In this document: piece after piece, positions 20,990 to 30,300 of the stretch | Position numbering within the stretch: the stretch's first letter is position 1 | How the letters are laid out: every line of letters starts with the position of its first letter | NCBI RefSeq assembly: GCF_000315625.1 | Contig: NW_005434601.1 | Location: 206,762 to 270,761 of the forward strand | Direction: 5' to 3' | DNA length: 64,000 nucleotides | Origin: Guillardia theta CCMP2712 | Taxonomy: Eukaryota; Cryptophyceae; Pyrenomonadales; Geminigeraceae | Position numbers and translations under genes: made by a program | The notes under the pieces: model-generated | What the model was told of the DNA's origin: nothing | Databases searched by the model: none | What the model saw: only the letters and a program-made list of their open reading frames with translations

Positions 20990-22596
20990 TCAAGGAAATT
21001 GACACTTGAAGTTGAGAGCAAACTTTGGAGGATGCCCCCTGAAGTTTGTGTCGTAGAGCGTCTGGCCGTTGAAGCCTGTGTCGAACTCACAGCCAAGGCG
21101 GAAGGAGATGCTGGGAGTAAGGGCCTGCTGGGAGTCAGGATGGGGGAGGAGCAGGGGGATGGGGGGAAAGAGGGGATCGAAAAGATGGTCAAGAGGAAGA
21201 GGAGGAGAAGAGGCAGGAGGAGGCGGGGAGGGGGAGGAGGAGGGGGCCCCCACTCACCCGAGTGAAGACAGCGCCTAACAGACCGCTAGAGCGAATAACA
21301 GCTCTCAAGCTCGACCTTTCGCTGATCTTGTGCCTGATTGGCACTGGCGTGAAGGATGGTGGTGGTGGTGGTGATGATGATGATGACGATGAAGAGGAGG
21401 AGGAGGAGAGGAGGAGGAGGAGAGGAGGAGGAGGAAGGGGAGGTTTCGAGGGTGGTGTTGATGGAAGGCGAGCAGCATGCAGTAGAGAGAAAGGAGCGGG
21501 CCAATTGACTCACTCCAAACCAACAGCTCCTGCCTTTGATTGCTCCTCACTCGTCAAGGACCCCTGCCATCGCCGGCTGGTCACAACCAACACGCCCGCA
21601 ACGCCCTCATACAGCAATCTGCAGGTCGTTGGAGAGTGTATGATGGAAGCTCGCCGTGTACGACCTCATGTCGTCCGAGAAGACACATCCGACCTGCGGG
21701 CTACCTTCAGTCCCTCTCAGCACTGACGTCAAGACAAGACACTTGGAGGTTATCCACGGTGTACCTGGACTACAAGTCAAGGGCTCAAGGGGACAACACG
21801 CTACGGGTTCGCATCACTCACTGCAGTGCGAGCTTGACGTCTGAGAGCTTGTTGCTGCGCTTCCTGGTATTGAGGATTGCTTTCACCCCTCCAGCCCACC
21901 CGCCGGCCCCTGCACAAGGCTGAGGATGCTCTGACTCCACGAGGACTCTTGAGATACCCGTCAGGGCAGACAACTGCAGCTGGTTTGAGACGAAGCTGCT
22001 CTAGGGTCACACAGAGTGCCTGGGGAGGTTGACAGGATCGTACTTGCGGGTGGCTCCGATGGAAAGATGCTCGTTGTTGATCTCAACTCCTAACTTTCCC
22101 TTCAGCTCGGAGATCGCCTGCTCCAGAACAACGATGATCAGGATATCGAGAGAGTCCTTCATGCGAACCTCCCCGATCCTCATCAGAGGATTGGAAGATA
22201 TATAGATGTTGGGTTCCGGGTGCCTGCACAGCAGGAGAGGAGCCGAGAGCAGCGAGGTCAGAGCACGGCGATACCGGCAAGGACACGTTCTCACGCTACT
22301 TCCAGGCTGAGACGCGCGGTGGGACTGTGAGGGTTCGTCAGCGTCGTCAAAGGACTCGAGCGATCTCCCGGACCTGAATCGCATGTTCACTTGCACGTTG
22401 CCGTCGCCGTCGGGCCCCGTGGCGATCTTGTTGATGACCTGGAAGGGGCCGTAAGGGGACAACCTCAGCGAGTGGAACAGACTGAGTGAACCTCCAGCCC
22501 CGAAGTCTGTCCGAAGAGATGGTTGTAGAACGTGCATCGCAGCCTCTCAGTCATCACTCCCCTCCACTCCGACCGATCCCGTAGAACTTCAGCCAT
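20990..22596 (-). CDS. Beta-barrel-like membrane protein, possibly Tom40/VDAC (porin-3) type
   Basis: Proposed start ATG 22596 (MAEVLRDRSEWRGVMTERL), spliced GGGCTGGAG|GT to AG|GTCATCAACAAG, giving SGLEVINKIATGPDGDGNVQ. Later segments: about 22025-22220 (PNIYISSNPLMRIGEVRMKD, KLGVEINNEHLSIGATRKYD), 21838-21995 (FVSNQLQLSALTGISRVLVE, AILNTRKRSNKLSDVKLAL), 21608-21690 (VGCVFSDDMRSYTASFHHTL), about 21510-21567, 21255-21340 (VPIRHKISERSSLRAVIRSS) and a terminal exon ending 20990 (SISFRLGCEFDTGF, PPKFALNFKCQFP). The alternating polar/apolar strands and the FHHTLSNDLQIA-type and terminal strands recall the C-terminal half of Tom40/VDAC barrels, so an outer-membrane import or transport role is possible. 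This is an inference from pattern only. Its stop lies 82 bp from the stop of the convergent PDZ gene. Confidence 0.42.
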
Positions 22597-22629
22597 CGGC
22601 AATCGAGCCGCATCGTCAGAGTTCACATT

Positions 22630-23133
22630 TTACCCACAAGTCAGGATAACATGCCCTGTGAAGGACAAGAATGAGATACCTGGGCACCAGTTAAACGCAG
22701 ATCCTAGTTTTAGCGTTGCGCCATTGTCAATGGCAGTGGTCGGCATTTCCAGTTCGATCCCATGGTTGTTCGGAATCTGCAAGAGATCCTTCACTGATCA
22801 CTCGGGCAACCTCTTGTTGTTAGAGATCGTCAACTGAGCATGTCTCTGTCTCTGTCTCTGTCTCTGTCCCTCTTCTACCCTCCCTCCATCTCATTCCAAC
22901 CTTTCGGAGAAGAATCTCAGAGCGTTTGCCAACCTTGTCGAAGAATCCGTTCCCCTAAACAAAGTCAGGATCACTCCACTCTCCTCCTCCCTCCATCGTT
23001 GCGAGACGGCGGCATCGCCCAAGGACCTTCTCCCATCTCTCCTCTCCTATCCTCATGCTCCCATCACCTTCGCTCCTCCGCTCATCGTCGCCAGGAGCAG
23101 CACTATTGCCCATTGCCCCGCCTTGCCCAGCAT
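22630..23133 (-). CDS. Small secreted protein, three exons, about 89 aa
   Basis: ATG 23133 opens MLGKAGQWAIVLLLATMSGG, a typical signal peptide. Three exons join in phase 0 at GCGAAG|GTGATG, TTTGTTTAG|GGGAAC, CGAAAG|GTTGG and TTGCAG|ATTCCG; the second encodes GNGFFDKVGKRSEILL and the third IPNNHGIELEMPTTAIDNG and continues to TAA at 22630. The family is not recognised. The stop is only 33 bp from the start proposed for the downstream barrel-like gene, so these exons could instead be the 5' part of that gene, although I could not find a phase-compatible splice joining them. Confidence 0.4.
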
Positions 23134-23159
23134 TTTCCGTCCCCCGTTTCCTTGGTGAG

Positions 23160-23245
23160 TTTATAATAAAAAATTCATATTATGTATAATTATGTTATTG
23201 TTTTAAGCTTATATATAAATCGCTTGAAACCGTTATGAACCGTTC
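23160..23245. other. AT-rich patch
   Basis: TATAATAAAAAATTC and ATATATAAATC stretch in otherwise GC-rich DNA, between divergent genes; no gene seen. Confidence 0.5.
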
Positions 23246-23324
23246 CAGACGTCACTTCGCAATGGCGGTGGTTTTGTAGTGCAGGGCAGGAAGGGAGAGG
23301 AGGAGGGAGGAGGGGGGGGGGAGA

Positions 23325-23520
23325 GAGGGAGGGAGAAGACGAGCAGGAGGACGAAGAGAGGGAGGGAGAAGACGAGCACGAGGATGAAGAGAGGGAGGGA
23401 GAAGACGAGCACGAGGACGAAGAGAAGGAGGGAGAAGACGAGCACGAGGATGAAGAGAGGGAGGGAGAAGACGAGCACGAGGATAAGAGAGGGGGGGAGA
23501 AGACGAGCACGAGGATGAAG
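23325..23520 (+). repeat. 33-bp minisatellite, about six copies
   Basis: Repeating purine-rich unit with core GGGAGAAGACGAGCACGAGG, spaced 33 bp apart (one copy shorter). It is translatable as an 11-residue repeat in every frame, but there is no evidence that it is coding. Confidence 0.85.
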
Positions 23521-23677
23521 TGGACTATGTCGAGAATGTCTGATCAAGTTGTCATCTCCTGACCTCAGCATGCGGCCTCAGCTACTTTCACCCAAAAATC
23601 AACCTTCACTGAATGGCTGTAGAAATTTATGCAGCCTGATAGGCCATGTAGCTGTTGATGACCTCCTGGCAGGTTTC

Positions 23678-24977
23678 ATGACCAGACAGGGAGTCTTGTG
23701 GGCGGGAGGCGCGGCCTTCAGCACAGGTGAGCGATCACATAGCTGGAAAGGATTACAATAATGCTACGTCCTTCAGCCCTGATCCTGTTGACATGGATGG
23801 CACCGGCATCGCGCGTTACGCGCCAGGTCTTTTGGCAGGAAGAGGCTGTGAGAAGCTGACGAGCTGGTTCAGCGGGCGGTGTTGGAGTCTGCGATCTTAC
23901 CTCCCAAGGTCTGATAGTCCATTCCCTTTCCCTCCTCACGGCAGCTGATTGGGTGGGCGAGCAGGCGTTTCGCGATTGGGTCTATGAGAACACCAAGACC
24001 TCGGCGACTCCCAGCAACGAGATCCCCATGGACAGGTTCGGCTGTCTTTGAACTCTGCTTCTCCTCTCCTTTCCCCTCTTCCTTCCTCTTCGCTCTTCCC
24101 TCGTCCCTCGTCCCTCCTTCCCTTCCTCCTCGTTTTCCACTCTCTCTGCGTCCTCCCCCTTCTTTCCCTCTCACTCTCCCCTGCTGCTCCCTCCCCCAGC
24201 TGTCGTCGCCACCCTCCCCCTTCCTCTCCCCTCTTTCGTCCTCTTCCTCACCTGCTATCAGATTCTCCGGACGTGGACTGGGAAAGAGCCGGCAGACAGT
24301 GATGCCGGGGTACGAGGAGCAGGACGCCAAGGAGCTGCGGGAGGCATACGAGGAAAAGTACCGCAGCCTCCAGCCGGACATGGAGAAGCTGGATGCGGAG
24401 ATCGCCAAGGAGGGAGAGACGCCGGAGCTGCGCGAGCAGAAGTTGAAGCTGGATGAAGAGCTCAAGGACGCCAAGGACGCCTGGATGGCAGCGCAGGTGC
24501 GGGAGCAAGCAGGAGAGCGGTGGTGTGCTGACAGGTGTTGAAGGGGAAAGTTATCCGGCTGAACAAGGAGCTGGTGAATGGCAAGCTTTATCACTGGTGA
24601 GGGATGGGAGGAGTTGGGGGAGGGAAGGACAATGGGATAGATTGCGGAGCAAAGGGAAGGAGGGAAGATACGGACCAGAGGATTGTCAAGAGCAAAAAGC
24701 GAGGAAACGAAGAGTCTTGGAAATCAGTGGAGAGGAAGAAGAGTGGAGGGAGAAAAATCCATGACGAGGAGGTGGAAGAAAGTGGACACGAGGGGGCAAG
24801 GAGGGGAAGAGAAGTGCAGAGGAAGAGGAGCGGAGATGGTGACTTGGTTTCAGGAACAAGGAGAATGGTCTCGGAGGGTCGGACAACTTCGTTCCCGTGG
24901 AGGAGGCGCATGCCCAGCTGATCGGTGGAGGGTATGGCAAACGATACAGCATCGTTGACTGGCTGGCCGGAGAGTGA
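23678..24977 (+). CDS. Unrecognised helical/charged protein, multi-exon
   Basis: Coding exons join with consistent phase: about 23678-23728 (MTRQGVLWAGGAAFST), about 23853-23907 (ADELVQRAVLESAILPPK), about 23964-24041 (QAFRDWVYENTKTSATPSNE), 24263-24495 (FSGRGLGKSRQTVMPGYEEQ then a charged helix, KYRSLQPDMEKLDAEIAK), 24536-24597 (VLKGKVIRLNKELVNGKLYH) and 24853-24977 (NKENGLGGSDNFVPVEEAHA, ending in DWLAGE and TGA). Together about 215 residues. The open frame continues upstream of 23678 (GHVAVDDLLAGF), so the true start may lie in an earlier exon. I recognise no domain. Oriented divergently from the small secreted gene. Confidence 0.45.
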
Positions 24978-25192
24978 GGAGCGGGCGGGGGAGCGTGCGG
25001 GTGGGTAAGGTGTAATCTATGACTAGCGGACAGACTCTCCGTAGCTCTTAAAGGTTGGAGAGAGCCAGCTTGTCTCTGTTCCGTCCTCTTGGCAGCGTCT
25101 TGACGCTGCTGCTGCTGCTGCTACCCTCCTCTCCTCCCTCCTTCGTCGCCATTGCCCCCCATCATCATTGTCTTCGTCCTCAACCTTGTACA

Positions 25193-25701
25193 TCATCGTC
25201 GGTCCTGTCCTCGCTCAGTTTCTCCACCGTCGCGTCTCAACAGTTCGATGCCGCTGTGTCTCACATAACTATGCTGCCTCCTGTCCTCGTACCCCTGCAT
25301 CCCCGTCAACCGCATCACACGATCTCCTGAAAGTCGAACGTGTACTTCATGCAATCCAGTCGCCTTAATCGTCGTCTCTTTCTCCATCATCTGTATCGTC
25401 CCTTCCTTTCTCTCCTCCCTTCCGTCTCCGTTTGCTGTCCCGCTCCTCCTCCTCCTGCACTTGCGGCTCGGAAGATTCGAGTGAGTCCGATATGCTCGGC
25501 TGCCCATCGTCAGCCCCCAATCCCCTCCCTCCCTCTCCCTTCCTCACCGCTTGCCACGTTTCCTCGCACTCCCATGGCGCATGATAGCACCCGTCGTCGT
25601 CAATCCATCCAACCACGTCACTTCACCAACAAACGCGTTACTGCAAGCAAAGAGCAGGGGCACGTGCAGGGGCAAGGGCAGGGGCGGGGGCAGGAGCAGG
25701 G

Positions 25702-25748
<47 letters not shown>

Positions 25749-26074
25749 GTCACCGTAGACTTGGATCTATCTTGACTGTGTAGTTGGAATCCAAGTTGAG
25801 GTTCTCGAACATTTCATCAAGCATTCCTACTCCTTGTCTGCGTTTGATCTGTGGGATGAGAGCAAGAGGGAGCGAGCGAGGAGAGGAAAAAAGAGTAGCA
25901 GGGACGANNNNNNNNNNNNNNNNNNNNNNNNNNNNNNNNNNNNNNNNNNNNNNNNNNNNNNNNNNNNNNNNNNNNNNNNNNNNNNNNNNNNNNNNNNNNN
26001 NNNNNNNGGGAAAACTCTTCGTAGCCAGGATTCGCTGCTGCGAGGAACTTGAGCTGTGAAGAACTGGGCATAAA
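25193..26074 (-). CDS. Unrecognised Arg-rich protein, 5' part interrupted by gap
   Basis: Three exons join in exact phase. Exon at about 25747-25848 (acceptor CCCACAG|ATCAAACGC) encodes IKRRQGVGMLDEMFENLNLD. Exon at about 25550-25645 encodes NAFVGEVTWLDGLTTTGAIM. The last exon, about 25193-25500, encodes AYRTHSNLPSRKCRRRRSG and continues Arg-rich to the stop. A further minus-strand exon probably precedes the gap (26008-26074), but its frame is ambiguous. No family is recognised. The 100-N gap at 25908-26007 hides part of the gene. Confidence 0.4.
25660..25750 (+). repeat. (GCAGGG)n / (GCAGGA)n microsatellite
   Basis: GGGGCAGG passing into GAGCAG hexamers. Lies in an intron of the minus-strand gene 25193-26074. 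Confidence 0.85.
25908..26007. other. Assembly gap (100 N)
   Basis: Run of exactly 100 N, probably a scaffolding gap of unknown true size. Confidence 0.98.
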
Positions 26075-26084
26075 GTCTGTCAGT

Positions 26085-26245
26085 GCATCCTTCTCCTGCT
26101 CCTGCACTTGCTCCTGCTCATGCTCCGGCCCCTGCCCCTGACCCTGCCAGAGCCCCTGAACCTGCCCCTGCCCCAGCCCAAGCCCTTGCCCCTGCCCCTG
26201 CCCATGCTCGTGATCCTGCCCCTGCCTCCTGCTCCTGCTCACATG
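26085..26245 (+). repeat. (CTGCCC)n / (CTGCTC)n microsatellite
   Basis: Hexanucleotide-like CCCCTG and GCTCCTG units over about 160 bp between the Arg-rich gene and the DUSP exons. Confidence 0.8.
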
Positions 26246-26327
26246 TTCGCTCCATGCTCCTTTCCCTCCGCCCCCCCCCCTCTCTCCCCCTTCCTGACTG
26301 TCTCCCATCCCTCCTCCCTCCTGCAAG

Positions 26328-27134
26328 ATCGGCTTGACCTCGTGTAAGCAGGTGATCGACGTAGCAGCGCAGGACCCTCGGGTCAAAGAGGGAGACATGC
26401 TGTTCACAGTCTCCGAGGAGGGATCAGCGGCAGACCTCCTCTCCTCCAGGGCCAGCATCGACCGCGTCATCGAGCTGCACCTCTCCGATGCCTCCTCGGA
26501 AGCTGAGGCTCAGATCAAGGTGAGAAGCACGCGCATTGCGGCACTGACTGGAGGCTCGGGTGAAGGACGTGGAGGACGCGGTTGCGGCTGTTGATGCTCT
26601 GATGGAGGACTCAAGGCACCCGGTGCATATAAACGTTCCTCCTCCCGCCCTGCCCTGTCCTGATCTCCTCTCCTCTTCTCTTCTCTTCTCTTCTCTCCTC
26701 TCCTCTCCTCTCCTCTCCTCTCCTCTCTCCTCTCCTCTCCTCTCCTCTCCTCTCCTCTCCTCTCCTCTCCTCTCCTCTCCTCTTCTCTTCTCTTTCCTTC
26801 CCATCCTACCTCTCATCTCGCTCTCCTCCAGATTCTCCTCCATTGCACCGCCGGGTCGTCAAGAAGTTGCACCATCGCGTGCCTGTGGCTGATGAAGCGG
26901 CAAGGCCTCAGCCTCGTCGACGCCTTCCTCCTCCTCCGCTCCAAGCGCCCCTGCGCCTTCCCCAATTATGGCCTGTGGTACGTCATCTTGCCCTTCGTAT
27001 CTCGTCTGACGGGCTCGCAGGATTGTCATGCGTGAGCTAGAGAAGAAGGTGCGACCCTCTTGCTCACGGTCTCGTCGGCTGAAGTGCAGACAGTGGCGAG
27101 GCAGCTGCAGCTGCTCCCTGGACGATCTGAGTAG
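26328..27134 (+). CDS. Dual-specificity protein phosphatase (5' exons not resolved)
   Basis: Exons in order: 26328-26520 (VIDVAAQDPRVKEGDMLFTV, ASIDRVIELHLSD), about 26551-26625 (ARVKDVEDAVAAVDALMEDS), about 26832-26971, about 27021-27048 (IVMRELEKK) and about 27090-27134. The third exon carries the catalytic P-loop ILLHCTAGSSRS, matching the HCxxGxxRS signature of Cys-dependent phosphatases, followed by TIACLWLMKRQGLSLVDAF and LLRSKRPCAFPNYGLW, the usual helices and N-containing motif of the DSP fold. The family dephosphorylates pSer/Thr/Tyr substrates such as MAP kinases; the substrate cannot be inferred. The N-terminal part including the general-acid Asp loop is not securely located; it may lie in unrecognised 5' exons. 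Convergent with the HECT ligase; about 190 bp separates the stops. Confidence 0.72.
26680..26790 (+). repeat. (CTCTC/CTTCT)n tract in DUSP intron
   Basis: CTCCT pentamer array in the intron before the catalytic P-loop exon. Confidence 0.85.
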
Positions 27135-27325
27135 CCACGCGGATGTCGAGTTTGTGATGGAGGAGGTGAAAGGGAGGGGGCATGCGCATAGGCACTGACC
27201 GACTGGACAAGGGCGATGAAGAGGATGACGGGTCGAGCTGGAGGCTATGATAGGAGGGTCAGTCCCATGACAGAAGAATTCAAACTAGCGGGTAGAATTT
27301 CACAAGAGCTGCAACATCAAATCTA

Positions 27326-30300
27326 TGGTAGCAAGTCGAAGTTTAGGGTGCTCGGATCTTGCTCGCCGTCGGTCTGCTGGGAGAACATCACTAAATCGTC
27401 AGAGTCCTCCGAATCCTCCTCGTCATCCTCGTCCTCCTCGTCCTCCTCGGTCGACACTTGCTCCACATCTGAGTCATCCTCATCCTCGCTGTAAACCTCC
27501 AGCGTATCGCCGCTTTCGTCGTCATGGTCGTGATCCTCTTCGGACTCACTATCGCTCTCACTTTCGCTGTCGTCGAGAGGCTGAGTCATCTGGTCGAGCT
27601 CAGAAAACATCCCACGGTCATTCCACATCATCTCCATCTCTTCGTCTTCACTTTCAAACTGTTGACTCTCCTGCTCGACATCCCGTCCGTCCACTGTGGC
27701 CTCTCCGGCCAGATGCTTCAACATGTCAGAACAGGAGGAGAGTAGAGGCTCGACTACCTTGGACCCGAACTTCGCCTCTGCCAACTCCATGAACTTGTAC
27801 GCATGCTTGTGGAGCAGGAAATCGCTCTCGACCTTGTCAGCCGACGAGGCAGAGATCTCATGGCCACCATCCAAAGGGATGTGGAGCTGGGAGGACTTGC
27901 GTGAACCCACGTCCCTGTCCTGCACTTCTTCGTCGACGCCCTCGTTCTCCATCGCGCCGTCATGGAATTCCAACCCATCGGAGAACGACAGCAGCTCTGA
28001 CTCAGCGTCAAACAGGATTTCACTCTGGACGGCAAAGTCGTTGTCTATCGCCGAACAGTTTCGGATGGCGTACAGCAGTTTAGAGTGCATGACCTCCTCG
28101 CTCGAGTACTTGGGTAGGTCGATGGCAAAGAAGCAGGTGTGAGCCTCTGGGAGGGATTCATCTCCCCTCCCTGACAGCAGCTCGATCTTCAGACGCAGGT
28201 TACTGTTGTTCGGGGGGAGGCGCCTGCGCCCCCAGGCGAACGCCAAGAGGTCCGCACGGTCTGAGTTGGTCATCTTCTCGACCACCTGACGTGAGATTAA
28301 GAGACTACTTGCACAACCTCGACATTTCACCTTCCAAAACATGACGGCTACTGGGTTCCTTTCCTTCTCGGGCAAGTTGTGATCGGTGATCTTCCTGAGA
28401 GCCTCCACGTTGATCTCGGAGGTGCCGCAGACTTTGGCCTCCAACTCCCTCCAGGTGAAGAGCGAGAAGACAACAGGGGGGACGACCGAGTGCAGCCCCT
28501 CCTTCACCGCATTGACTTGCAACTCGAACTCTGACAGCCTGTGCCGTACAACCTCAGCCAGGTACCTGTGGACCAGAGTCACTGACACACAAGTGTTCCG
28601 AGTCAAACTCTACTTGTCCTTGTCTTGCCACTGAACGTCAGTATCCCCTCCCCCGGGGATCAAGACGAGATGTCTTCCCATGCTCGACCGGTAGGTCCAT
28701 GTTATCCCCTTCGCTATCCAGTCTCTTTCTGATGCGCAGCTGGACAAATCCTGTTCATCTACGTCACGCCCGAGCTCATCGCATGCAGCTAAGCTATACT
28801 ACCTGGTAGTGCGCACGAAAAGCCTCGTCCATGCGAAAAATATCTGAGAGGTTCGCCAGCTCTCCCACTAGTCTCTTCCAAACCAACGACGCCAGGTCCA
28901 ACTCCAAGAGAGAATTCGTCCTGATAGCCATGCCCATCAGCGAACCTACGAATCGGAACATGCTCAGATGCAACGCGCTTGTTGCGAAGATGTTTGGAAT
29001 CCACTTGTCTTGATTTTCTCCTATGCACATCCTTTGGTTCGGACATGGCACAAACAACTTGAGGGAACCATTGATGGATTGCAGCTCAGCACAAATCTCC
29101 CTGACAGATTCTCGGAACAAACCTCCATGATCGCTACCTCCTTCTCCTTCAAAAGTCGTAATCCAAGCTTGATTGCCGCTGCCGCGCTTCTCAACCGATC
29201 TCAGAGTTGCTTTCTTGGATTCTACAGCGTTGAAGACTTGCCAGAACACGGTCAGCTCTCTTTTTCTCTTGTCTGCTGTGCAGATCCCTCTGTTCAGACT
29301 GATGGAAGGAACAAGGTGAGGATCCTTGGTCTGATGGATCACCAACCTCATCAAATTCTCCTTGACGCTGGGGAAAATCCTCCCTTTGCTGTAGGCGAGG
29401 TAATGTGCAAGGTTGTCTTGACAATCAATCTTGCTCAGATCGATCAGAGATATCGAATCCTTCAAAATCTTGTTGAAGGCTTTCAGCAGGCAGTACCTCG
29501 AACGCACCGATGCTCTACTGCAATTCTCCAGTGAGCTCTGTTCCACCTCGTAGGAACTCTGAATATCTCGATGCATTCCATAATCATTTGAAATGTTCAT
29601 GCCTGGAGAGGAGGGAATCGTTGGAGGTAATTCGGATGGGAATCTCGAGAGCAGACAATAAGTAGATGACACAGTCTCTTCCACATTTTCATTTTCGTCG
29701 AACAGATTCTTAGGAGTGATTTCCTTCTTGCTCTTTGGATGGGAGCGATCAGCGACGTATTGGACCAACAGGGTATCCATACAGACATTCCATTGCTTGC
29801 AGTCGAAACCCTGATCCCAGTCAAAATACTTCTTCGTGGAACTGTTCCGAAAAGGACACAATACCTGGTTCGAAAAGAGGTACGATTCATGAAATTGAGA
29901 GCTTTTTGAGTCTGTTTCTTTCTGCCTCCTCAAGCTATCATCATTCAAAATCTCGCATGTGGCAGAATTATCGGCTAAAGCTGCAAAAGGCACAAAAAAT
30001 CCTCCGTAAGGAAGTTCAACCCTCGCGACAAGGTCAAGTCGCCTGTCGGGTTCCTTTCCTTCTTTGACGTGTATGTGCAGAATCCTGTTTCGATCTACAG
30101 CCAAGCAGACAAATGTACCATTCTTGAATGCTGGGCAAACCGCATCCATTGGTGTGAGCAAAACATTTCCTTCTGAATCGAGTGAAAAAATCTTGCAATT
30201 TCCCGTTTCAGGGTTGCTTTGTATCGCAATGGACCAATGTGCTGAATACAGAGGATCTTGATGATGACTTATAATATTGGTCACTCCAATGCACATCTTT

